64,000 bases of DNA, taken from Methanothermobacter sp. Its GTDB lineage: Archaea > Methanobacteriota > Methanobacteria > Methanobacteriales > Methanothermobacteraceae. Where the stretch lies: contig NZ_JASFYE010000004.1 in assembly GCF_030055425.1 (NCBI RefSeq), forward strand, positions 33,591 through 97,590, given 5' to 3'. Positions 53,911 through 61,046 of the stretch are shown here, one piece after another. Numbering within the stretch: the stretch's first letter is position 1; each line of letters begins with the position of its first letter. Under the pieces are notes generated by a model, which saw only the letters and a list, made by a program, of their open reading frames with translations, was not told the DNA's origin and did not search any database. A program made the position numbers and the translations under genes.

Positions 53911-55152
53911 ATGAATGCAGAGAGTATCATAAATGCCCTTAAAAATGGCAACGTCCCCCCGGAGGGGGTGGGCGAGATATGTGTCGGGCGTGAAAGGGAA
54001 CTGGAGGAGTTCGACAAGATATTCGGTAAGGTTAAGGATGGGGCCGCGGTAACAAGGTTCCTCAACGGTGAATTCGGGTCGGGGAAGTCCTTTTTCCTGA
54101 AACTTCTTGAGGAGAGGGCCCTTGCAGACAACTTCGTCGTCGCCAAGGTAACACTCAGCAGGGACGTCCCCTTCAACAAGTTCGAGGTCGTCTACAGGAG
54201 CATCGTCGCCTCGCTCCGCTGCAAGACAGGCACATCCCTCGAGCACATAATTGAAAAGTGGACCACACAGCTCCGCATGATGGCCCTAAGGGAAACCACG
54301 GACCCCTACCAGCAGGAGAGGATAGTGATAGACAACATAAACAATGACCTCAAGGAGGTCCGTAAACACGCCACAACCTTCGCTGCTGCAATAGAGAACT
54401 ACTACAAGCTCTCTGCACGGGGTGACCAGGAGACAGCAAAGTATGCAATGGCCTGGCTCAGCGGTGAGAAGAACATACCCTACACCATAAAGAGGCAGTT
54501 CGGTGTCAAGGGTGACATTGACCGGGAAAACGCCTTCAAGTACCTTGAGGCCCTCTCCTCATTCCTCAGGGCACTCAACTACTCAGGGCTCATAATACTC
54601 ATAGACGAGGCAGAGCACATAATGACCCTACACACAAAGAAGCTGAGGGACACAGCCTACGACTACATGAGGTTCATATACGATGAGTGCAGCCTCGGCA
54701 GATTCCACAACACCCTCTTCATATTCGCAGGGACCCCCGAGTTCTTTGAGGACCCCAAGATGGGTGTGCCATCCTACACCGCACTGAATGAGAGGATAGA
54801 GGACGTCCTCAACACGGAATTCAAGGACCTCAGAAAACCCATAATAAGGCTTGACGGCTTCAAGAAGGACAACCTCATGGAGCTGTCAGATCGCCTCATA
54901 AGTATGCACGAGGAGGTCTACGAGTGGGAGGCTAAACCTGTCAGGGAGTCCCTTGAGGGTATAATAGCAAGGCATGAGGCCAACGCGGAACTCACAGGTT
55001 ACATTTCACCGAGAAACTTTGTTAAATCATTCATAAGTGTCCTTGATGTTGTCCAGCAGAACCCTGAACTCCGAAGCGAGGAGGAGATCCTTGACCTCTT
55101 TGAGGAGAAGGAGATGGAGTTTGAGGAGTTCGAGGACGAGGACTGGGTTTAG
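53911..55152 (+). CDS. brxD: BrxD-like ATPase (DUF2791)
   Basis: The 413-residue protein matches the DUF2791 P-loop family, which contains BREX proteins BrxC and BrxD. It has ICVGRERELEEFDKIF at the start, Walker A GEFGSGKS at about 53-60 and Walker B LIDEAEHI (Asp232, Glu233), and an acidic C-terminal tail. In type 2/6 BREX the gene lies with the Lhr-like helicase brxHI, as here (15 bases apart). No methylase, PglZ or BrxC is in the window, so this is a stand-alone BrxD-BrxHI unit. ATG 53911 follows AGGAGGCTTAAT. Confidence 0.85.
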   Translation: MNAESIINALKNGNVPPEGVGEICVGRERELEEFDKIFGKVKDGAAVTRFLNGEFGSGKSFFLKLLEERALADNFVVAKVTLSRDVPFNKFEVVYRSIVASLRCKTGTSLEHIIEKWTTQLRMMALRETTDPYQQERIVIDNINNDLKEVRKHATTFAAAIENYYKLSARGDQETAKYAMAWLSGEKNIPYTIKRQFGVKGDIDRENAFKYLEALSSFLRALNYSGLIILIDEAEHIMTLHTKKLRDTAYDYMRFIYDECSLGRFHNTLFIFAGTPEFFEDPKMGVPSYTALNERIEDVLNTEFKDLRKPIIRLDGFKKDNLMELSDRLISMHEEVYEWEAKPVRESLEGIIARHEANAELTGYISPRNFVKSFISVLDVVQQNPELRSEEEILDLFEEKEMEFEEFEDEDWV

Positions 55153-55167
55153 TCAGGGTGTACTCTG

Positions 55168-57300
55168 ATGTCCTCCGAATCACTCAACCCCCGCCTCAGG
55201 CACTTCCTCGCCAACAGGCTCGGCTGGAGGAGGCTGAGGGACGTGCAGAAATCCGCCCTTGAAGCCATAGGTAGGGGGGAGGACACCCTCATAGTTGCAC
55301 CCACAGCCTCTGGTAAGACCGAGGCCGCCATGATACCCGTCTTCAACTCCATACTCACAGAGGGCCTCCCACCGGTCAGCCTGCTCTATGTCTCACCCCT
55401 CAAGGCACTCATAAATGACATGCACAGCAGACTGGAGTACTGGGGCAACCACTTCAACCTTGAGGTCATGAAGTGGCACGGGGATGTCCCGCCGGACACC
55501 AAGCGGAGGTTCATCAGGAACCCCGCGGACATCCTCCTCATAACACCAGAGTCCCTTGAGGTCATCATGGTGAACAGGAGCCGGGATGAGAGGGAGAGGA
55601 TCTTCAGGAACCTCCGCTACATCATAGTGGATGAGATCCACTACTTCATAGAGTCAGACAGGGGTGTCCAGCTGAACTCCCTCCTGGCAAGGCTTGAGAG
55701 GTACACCGATGTGAGGCCCCAGAGGATAGGGCTCTCTGCAACGGTTGGAAACCCCGAAGATGTCCTTGAGTGGATGAGCCCCTCGGGGGTTGTTGTAAAG
55801 GAGAACTCTGATAGGAGACTCCAGTACAGGATATTCTCTGGTGGAGAGGCGGGGGTCATTGATGTTTTAAGGAGGTTAACCGGCAGGAAGGTCCTCATCT
55901 TCGTCCCATCACGGAGGGAGGCTGAGAAGTACTACAACATCATAAGAAGGTGTCTGGATGTGGACGTCTTCATACACCACTCCTCCCTGAACAGGGAGTC
56001 AAGGGAGGAGGCAGAGGAGAAATTCAAATCCATCTCAGCGGCCTTCATGGTGAGCACCAGTACACTGGAGCTTGGTATAGATGTGGGTGACATCGACGTG
56101 GTGGTGCACCTGCGGAGCCCAACAACCGTGAACCAGTTCCTCCAGAGGACCGGGCGGAGCGGCAGGAGGAGCGGCAACCAGAGGACCATCATATTCCATG
56201 AGGGTGAGGTACTCCTCGCCCTCTCGGTTGTCTCACTGGCACTTTCAGGTAAACTTGAGATGCTCAGGATACCCGGAAGGCCCCTTGACATATACTTCCA
56301 CCAGATCCTGAGCTCGGTGTTTGAGATTGAAAAACCGGGGCCCGCAGAGATATACAGGGGCCTTGGGAGGGCCCATGTGTTCTCTGATATAAGTCAAGGG
56401 GACTTCAGGCACCTACTTGACTTCATGGGTGAGAGTGACTTTATAAGGAAACATGGAAGCTACCTCTACCATGGCTTCAACTTTGAGAAGGTCTTCGGTA
56501 AGATGAACTTCCTTGAGTTCTACTCTGTGTTCTACCCCACCTATGAGTTCACTGTTAAGCACGGAACAAAGACCATAGGAACCCTTGACGCATTCTTCGC
56601 TGTAAAATACCTTGAGGAGGGCAGGGGATTTGTGCTTGGTGGTGAAAACTGGATTGTGAGGGAGATAGACCATGAAAAATTCATAGTTAAGGTTAAGCCC
56701 TGCTCAAGGAATGCCAGTATACCTGACTGGAGTGGTGGCGGTGCCCCGGTGAGCTTTGAGGTTGCAAGGCACGCCTATGACATCCTCCTTGGAAACTTCA
56801 ACCGGGACCTCCTCAGGTGGCTGGATGACGCATCAAGGGAGAGGGTCCTATCTGCGATGGCAAGGGCCTCTGCCGCAGGTTTAACCAGGGATGTTATCCC
56901 TGTGAGTGTCGGTTCTGATGTGGAGATCCACACCTTTGGAGGGGAGAGGGTTAACGGCCTCATCTCAGATATATTCAGAATGGAGCATGATGCATACATG
57001 GTCAGGGATGATGCCTTCGCAGCGCGCTTCAGGGCAAAGGTCGACTATGATGATGTGGCTTCCACTCTGAAGGAGATCCCATCCATCATCTCTGAGGAGG
57101 ACTTCCCCCTCAGGCTCCATGACAGGCTTGACAGGATGGTTAAGAACAAGTTCATAGAGCACCTCCCTGAGGATGTGGCGGCCCATATTAAGTACAGCCT
57201 CCTCTACAGGCCGGATGAGCTCATGGGGCTGCTTGAGGCCAGCAGACCTGTTGAGGTGGAGGGTTTCAGGATTCAGGTTTTTCATGGTTCTGAGAAATAG
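55168..57300 (+). CDS. brxHI: Lhr-like superfamily 2 helicase (BrxHI type)
   Basis: The 710-residue protein is a DExH helicase: Walker A APTASGKT at 44-51, DEIH at 155-158, SAT as GLSATVG, motif Va region TSTLELGIDVGDIDVV and motif VI QRTGRSGRRSG. Lhr-core and C-terminal winged-helix-like regions follow. It is the last gene of the operon after brxD. The partner gene is the main reason to call it BrxHI and not ordinary cellular Lhr. Its product should translocate on single-stranded nucleic acid using ATP. ATG 55195 is an alternative start not supported by a better site. Confidence 0.88.
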   Translation: MSSESLNPRLRHFLANRLGWRRLRDVQKSALEAIGRGEDTLIVAPTASGKTEAAMIPVFNSILTEGLPPVSLLYVSPLKALINDMHSRLEYWGNHFNLEVMKWHGDVPPDTKRRFIRNPADILLITPESLEVIMVNRSRDERERIFRNLRYIIVDEIHYFIESDRGVQLNSLLARLERYTDVRPQRIGLSATVGNPEDVLEWMSPSGVVVKENSDRRLQYRIFSGGEAGVIDVLRRLTGRKVLIFVPSRREAEKYYNIIRRCLDVDVFIHHSSLNRESREEAEEKFKSISAAFMVSTSTLELGIDVGDIDVVVHLRSPTTVNQFLQRTGRSGRRSGNQRTIIFHEGEVLLALSVVSLALSGKLEMLRIPGRPLDIYFHQILSSVFEIEKPGPAEIYRGLGRAHVFSDISQGDFRHLLDFMGESDFIRKHGSYLYHGFNFEKVFGKMNFLEFYSVFYPTYEFTVKHGTKTIGTLDAFFAVKYLEEGRGFVLGGENWIVREIDHEKFIVKVKPCSRNASIPDWSGGGAPVSFEVARHAYDILLGNFNRDLLRWLDDASRERVLSAMARASAAGLTRDVIPVSVGSDVEIHTFGGERVNGLISDIFRMEHDAYMVRDDAFAARFRAKVDYDDVASTLKEIPSIISEEDFPLRLHDRLDRMVKNKFIEHLPEDVAAHIKYSLLYRPDELMGLLEASRPVEVEGFRIQVFHGSEK

Positions 57301-57304
57301 ACAT

Positions 57305-57556
57305 TCATGTTCTTTTTCTGGAATTCATGAGCTTCATGAATTCTGGATATGTGAGCTCAGCCTGTTTAAGAATTGATTTCAGGGTTCCGGGGGCGATTTC
57401 ATCATGAAGAGGTATGATCACAATGAGTTTCTTCCCATTTTCATCTATCTTTTTGAGTTTCACATGACTACCCTTTCCTCCAGAATACGTAAATCCCTCT
57501 TTCTGGAGGATCTTACAGAGCTTCACTCCTGACAGTTTTCCTTTTTTGCCAGCCAT
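57305..57556 (-). CDS. hicA: HicA mRNA interferase toxin
   Basis: The 83-residue protein is a dsRNA-binding-domain-like toxin with the active-site His in YSGGKGSHVKLKK and the family end VIIPLHDEIAPGTLKSILKQA. HicA cleaves mRNA when unopposed by HicB. Its ATG at 57556 lies inside hicB, with a 44-base overlap in another frame. It converges on the BrxHI gene, four bases apart. Confidence 0.9.
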   Translation of the reverse strand: MAGKKGKLSGVKLCKILQKEGFTYSGGKGSHVKLKKIDENGKKLIVIIPLHDEIAPGTLKSILKQAELTYPEFMKLMNSRKRT

Positions 57557-57794
57557 CTATCTTAACGCTCACATGTTCCTCTTTTTCAGGTACAGTGTAA
57601 CTGCTTATAAGGTCCTGATACATTTCAAGAACATCCTCGTCGCTAAGGAAGAGTTCAAGCGCCTCCCGAATGTTCTCAAGAGCAATTTCTTTGCTGCTGC
57701 CCTGACTGGCTATGTTGAAGGGCTCACATATCGCCACGAACAGGTTTCCCTCTTTTTCAATCTTTACTGGAAGCTCAAGTTTAACTGAGGTCAT
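57513..57794 (-). CDS. hicB: HicB antitoxin
   Basis: The 93-residue protein has the HicB partial RNase H-like fold: VKIEKEGNLFVAICEPFNIASQGSSKEIALENIREALELF. No DNA-binding domain is seen at its C-terminus, so regulation may be done otherwise or in complex. It is the upstream gene of the pair, the reverse of the common hicA-hicB order, and overlaps hicA by 44 bases. Confidence 0.88.
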   Translation of the reverse strand: MTSVKLELPVKIEKEGNLFVAICEPFNIASQGSSKEIALENIREALELFLSDEDVLEMYQDLISSYTVPEKEEHVSVKIDGWQKRKTVRSEAL

Positions 57795-57868
57795 CAGATC
57801 TCACCTGCAGTTCACAGATAACTATTTCTGCATTATTTGATATGACTTGATGGCTTAATATACATTTA

Positions 57869-57908
57869 TGTTGCAGCTGCAACAGTTGCCATGACAACAT
57901 TTATATGG
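57869..57908 (+). promoter_or_regulatory. Palindromic operator and TATA box of the marR-MATE operon
   Basis: TGTTGCAGCTGCAACA (57869-57884) is a perfect 16-bp palindrome. It is followed by GTTG-CCATGA-CAAC (57885-57898) and then the TATA box ATTTATATGG (57899-57908). Such adjacent dyads directly upstream of TATA are the expected place for MarR autoregulation. Confidence 0.75.
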
Positions 57909-57952
57909 TGCCATCCAGATAACTTCAGTATCAGAACACTGGGGATGAAGTG

Positions 57953-58408
57953 ATGATCGACAGCGACATACCCTTCAGGGGGCTCCTATCCATAATACTC
58001 AGAAGCCACCGCGTATTTGTGGCAAGGGAGTTATCCAGCCTGAAACTCACAGACGCCCAGGTGGCCTGCCTCTTCAGGATCCACAGGCAACCGGGTGTTA
58101 CACAGGATGAACTCTCCTGGTTCTTCCAGGTGGACAAGGGCACCATAGCCAGGATCACAAGGCGCCTGGAGGAGCGGGGACTCATCATGAGAAAACAGGA
58201 CCCCCGAAACAGGAGGAGGTACATGCTGAGCCTCACAGCTCAGGGGGAGGAACTGATACCCCTCATAAGGGAGGTTGAGGACAGGTGGACTGACCTCCTA
58301 TTTGAGAACCTCACAGATGAGGAGAGGGATACCCTAATGGAATTGTGCAGGAGACTCGCAGAGGATGCAATGAAGATAAGGGGCGTGGAAGATGACAGAG
58401 GGCGTTAA
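57953..58408 (+). CDS. MarR-family transcriptional regulator
   Basis: The 151-residue protein has the MarR winged helix: LTDAQVACLFRIHRQPGVTQDELSWFFQVDKGTIARITRRLEERGLIMRKQDPRNRRRYMLSLTAQG in outline, with the DPRNRR wing tip. MarR proteins usually repress an efflux gene and let go on binding a small toxic ligand, and a MATE exporter overlaps it by 17 bases. ATG 57953 is chosen; GTG 57950 is one codon earlier. The palindrome upstream is its likely operator. Confidence 0.92.
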   Translation: MIDSDIPFRGLLSIILRSHRVFVARELSSLKLTDAQVACLFRIHRQPGVTQDELSWFFQVDKGTIARITRRLEERGLIMRKQDPRNRRRYMLSLTAQGEELIPLIREVEDRWTDLLFENLTDEERDTLMELCRRLAEDAMKIRGVEDDRGR

Positions 58409-59744
58409 GATAATGAGGGGGGACCCGAGGAGGGCCCTCCTGAAACTCTCAGGGCCGATGATAATCGCGATGCTCCTCACATCCATCTACAACCTGGTGG
58501 ACGCGGTATGGGTGGCTGGCCTCGGTGGAGAGGCACTGGCAGCCATAGGTTTCGTGACACCCCTCTACATGGTACTCGTGGGGCTATCCAATGGCCTCGG
58601 GGCCGGGGCGGCATCATCGGTCTCAAGGTACCTTGGTGCAGGTGACACCGAGGGCGTCAACAACAGCGCAACCCACACGGTCATAATAACAGCAGCTGCT
58701 TCAGTTGTGATCACAGTGGTCCTTGAACTCCTCCTCGGCGACATACTCCTCTCCCTGGGGGCAGGGGAGGCACTCGAACCCGCGTTCCAGTACGGTAGCG
58801 TGGTATTCGCGGGTACCATATTCACACTCTTCACAGGGGCCGCCTACGGGATACTCAGATCCGAGGGTGATGCGAAGAGGCCAATGTATGCCATGGGCCT
58901 CTCAGCGGTCCTCAACATGGTCCTCGACCCCCTCCTCATATACACGGCGGGGTGGGGTATAGCAGGTGCGGCCTGGGCCACGGTGATATCCCAGTTTGCG
59001 ATTTCAGTCGTTGTACTCTACTGGTTCCTGGGTGGGGGGACCTACACCTCCATCGGGATGAAGCACTTCAGACCCGACCGTGGGGTTGCCCTCTCAATAC
59101 TCTCTGTGACATTACCTGCCAGTGCAGAGTTCTTTGTCATGTCCCTCGTAACAGCGGTACTCAACGGGATACTCACAGCCGTCGGGGGTACCAGTGCAGT
59201 TGCGGTGTACTCGGCGGGGTGGAGGATAGTCATGCTGGCCATCGTACCTGTGATATCAGTTGCAACGGCCCTTGTGAGTGTCTCAGGGGTTGCCTATGGT
59301 TCAAGGAACTTCAGAAACCTTGAGGTGGTCCACGGTTACTCCATAAGGCTGGGGCTTGTGATAGCCGCTGCCACGGCACTCCTCACATTCGTACTTGCCC
59401 CCTGGATCTCATGGGTATTCTCGTACTCCCAGGCCTCTGCGGACCTGGCACCAAGGATAACCCTGTTCCTGAGGGTTATCTGCCTCTTCTACCTCTTCCT
59501 ACCACCGGGTATAATGTCAGGTTCCATCTTCCAGGGGGCCGGGAGGGGGCTCACATCCCTCGCACTCTCGGCTATAAGGCAGGTCCTCCTGGTGGCGGTA
59601 TTCGCCTACCTCCTCGGTGTGATCCTGGGATTCGGTGAGGTTGGTGTCTGGTGGGGTGTGGTTGCAGGTGACATCGGGGGAAGCCTCATAGCCTACCTCT
59701 GGGCAAGGCTATTCATAGGGAGGCTCAGGAGGTACGGGGACTGA
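58392..59744 (+). CDS. MATE family multidrug exporter
   Basis: The 450-residue protein has twelve hydrophobic segments and MATE landmarks: LSGPMIIAMLLTSIYNLVDAVWVAGLGGEALAAIGF at the start and the second half repeating it with LPASAEFFVMSL. MATE proteins export drugs and metabolites in exchange for Na+ or H+. It overlaps the marR gene and is surely under its control. An alternative ATG lies at 58413. Confidence 0.92.
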   Translation: MTEGVKIMRGDPRRALLKLSGPMIIAMLLTSIYNLVDAVWVAGLGGEALAAIGFVTPLYMVLVGLSNGLGAGAASSVSRYLGAGDTEGVNNSATHTVIITAAASVVITVVLELLLGDILLSLGAGEALEPAFQYGSVVFAGTIFTLFTGAAYGILRSEGDAKRPMYAMGLSAVLNMVLDPLLIYTAGWGIAGAAWATVISQFAISVVVLYWFLGGGTYTSIGMKHFRPDRGVALSILSVTLPASAEFFVMSLVTAVLNGILTAVGGTSAVAVYSAGWRIVMLAIVPVISVATALVSVSGVAYGSRNFRNLEVVHGYSIRLGLVIAAATALLTFVLAPWISWVFSYSQASADLAPRITLFLRVICLFYLFLPPGIMSGSIFQGAGRGLTSLALSAIRQVLLVAVFAYLLGVILGFGEVGVWWGVVAGDIGGSLIAYLWARLFIGRLRRYGD

Positions 59745-59801
59745 TCTTCCCTTTATGAACACATCATGCTATGTGGTCATGGGTCTGGCATCAAGCATCT
59801 T

Positions 59802-60107
59802 CTAGGGCTGCTGCCCCTTGGAGTTGGGGGACCTGATTTTCCCGAAGGTCCTCTCGTATTCCTTAACCTGCTCCATGAGCCACACTGCAAGTTCCTTCGC
59901 TGTTTCCGGTGACATCCTCACCTCATTCTCCACGACACGGCAGGCACTGATCTTCGATATTTCTGTTTCCTCGTCCCTGGGGAATAGCTCCTCAGAGAAG
60001 AGAAGGACGCGGAATTCATTTGATGAAAACCCCCCAAGGGCACCTGTTATGTAGATGGTATTGAGTTCTGAGGATATCACAATGGGGACTTCAACCACAT
60101 TTCCCAC
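59802..60107 (-). CDS. DUF3467-like protein
   Basis: The 101-residue protein reads VVEVPIVISSELNTIYITGALGGFSSNEFRVLLFSEE and ends NEVRMSPETAKELAVWLMEQVKEYERTFGKI, the arrangement of DUF3467 proteins (short beta sheet, then one helix). Function unknown. It is one base downstream of the winged-helix gene, so the two form an operon. Confidence 0.7.
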   Translation of the reverse strand: MGNVVEVPIVISSELNTIYITGALGGFSSNEFRVLLFSEELFPRDEETEISKISACRVVENEVRMSPETAKELAVWLMEQVKEYERTFGKIRSPNSKGQQP

Positions 60108-60108
60108 C

Positions 60109-60507
60109 CTAGCCGGTTGATGAGATGGTCAGTGTGTGTTTTCCTGACTCATTAAGGCTGTAATGTGCAGGGGACATTCTTCCGGCAGTTGTCCCCATGG
60201 GTTCTTCATTCATTTTCCCTGTAATCTCATCGATTTTCCTGATATACTCCTCACTTTCAAGGATTGCAAGGCATACGACCCTTCTATCGTCCATCTTCAG
60301 TCTGTAGGCTGCAGCCTTTCCCTCCCTTTTTTCAAGTAATCCAATCTCCATGAGTTCATTCACATGGTTGTAGACGGTCTTTTCGGTCGCGTCAATCATC
60401 CTTGCGATCTCCGGGACCTTCAGGTAGTGGCCCCAGTTTTCCAGGAGCTCCTCAAGTATGGATACTCTGTTTGTATCCCCGAATATTTCCCTGAGCACAC
60501 AGGTCAC
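60109..60507 (-). CDS. Winged-helix transcriptional regulator (ArsR-like)
   Basis: The 132-residue protein has a winged-helix domain with FGDTNRVSILEELLENWGHYLKVPEIARMIDATEKTVYNHVNELMEIGLLEKREGKAAAYRL in outline. It lacks the metal-binding Cys residues of ArsR sensors. The C-terminal 40 residues are low-complexity. It starts at GTG 60507 (or GTG 60498). It is divergent from the HTH gene at 60688, with a very AT-rich spacer. Confidence 0.75.
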   Translation of the reverse strand: MTCVLREIFGDTNRVSILEELLENWGHYLKVPEIARMIDATEKTVYNHVNELMEIGLLEKREGKAAAYRLKMDDRRVVCLAILESEEYIRKIDEITGKMNEEPMGTTAGRMSPAHYSLNESGKHTLTISSTG

Positions 60508-60687
60508 TGAAAATCACCTTCAGTAATTTATTTTCAATTTATCATTCACTACACATATATCACAGGATTTACGTATAAATTTATCTAATTCACTGAAATT
60601 AAGATTCACAAATGCATACGATAATATATATACATATTGAATTATGATAGCAGTCCTCATGGATGAGGTTGAGCTGATTATAGATTA

Positions 60688-60969
60688 ATGGATCCTGCTG
60701 AAAGGGAGGTCATGACCGTTGTGGGCCGTATAGGTGGATCCGCCAACAAGAACTTCACAAGACAGACAATCAGGAAGAAGCTGAGGGATGATACACTTCC
60801 TGAGGCCGATAGGGCAATTGATTCACTGAGGAGAAAGGGTCTTATAAGGTATTACAGAAAACCAGACAATTTTGCAACTACAAAGCTGGGTTTTCTGGTT
60901 GCAAGGAGACTTAAAGAAGAATTTCAGAGGCGAAACTTTCCGGATATGCGTATTCTGCTGCTATTCTAA
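60688..60969 (+). CDS. Small winged-helix protein
   Basis: The 93-residue protein (EREVMTVVGRIGGSANKNFTRQTIRKKLRDD, then AIDSLRRKGLIRYYRKPDNFATTKLGFLVARRL) is a single winged-helix domain, probably DNA-binding. Its start codon overlaps the stop of a nine-codon frame (60659-60688, MDEVELIID) in a TAATG junction; a TATA-like ATATATATACAT at 60624-60635 puts the transcript start near that small frame, so translation may be coupled to it. Confidence 0.6.
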   Translation: MDPAEREVMTVVGRIGGSANKNFTRQTIRKKLRDDTLPEADRAIDSLRRKGLIRYYRKPDNFATTKLGFLVARRLKEEFQRRNFPDMRILLLF

Positions 60970-60981
60970 AAAAATAAATTG

Positions 60982-60996
60982 GGGGTAGTTTACCCC
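60982..60996 (-). terminator. Stem-loop plus T-run terminator for the second CobN-like gene
   Basis: GGGGTA and TACCCC form a six-base stem with a three-base loop. On the minus strand it is followed by an AATTTATTTTTTTAG run, the form of an intrinsic terminator, located about 50 bases after the stop codon of the CobN-like gene. Confidence 0.55.
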
Positions 60997-61046
60997 TCCA
61001 CGCCCTAGCATCATCTGTGAACTCTCCGATCGCCCTGACTGTGGGA

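Noticed and set aside
53911-57300. Complete BREX system
   Set aside because: No PglX/BrxX methylase, PglZ, BrxC/PglY or PglW is present within the window.
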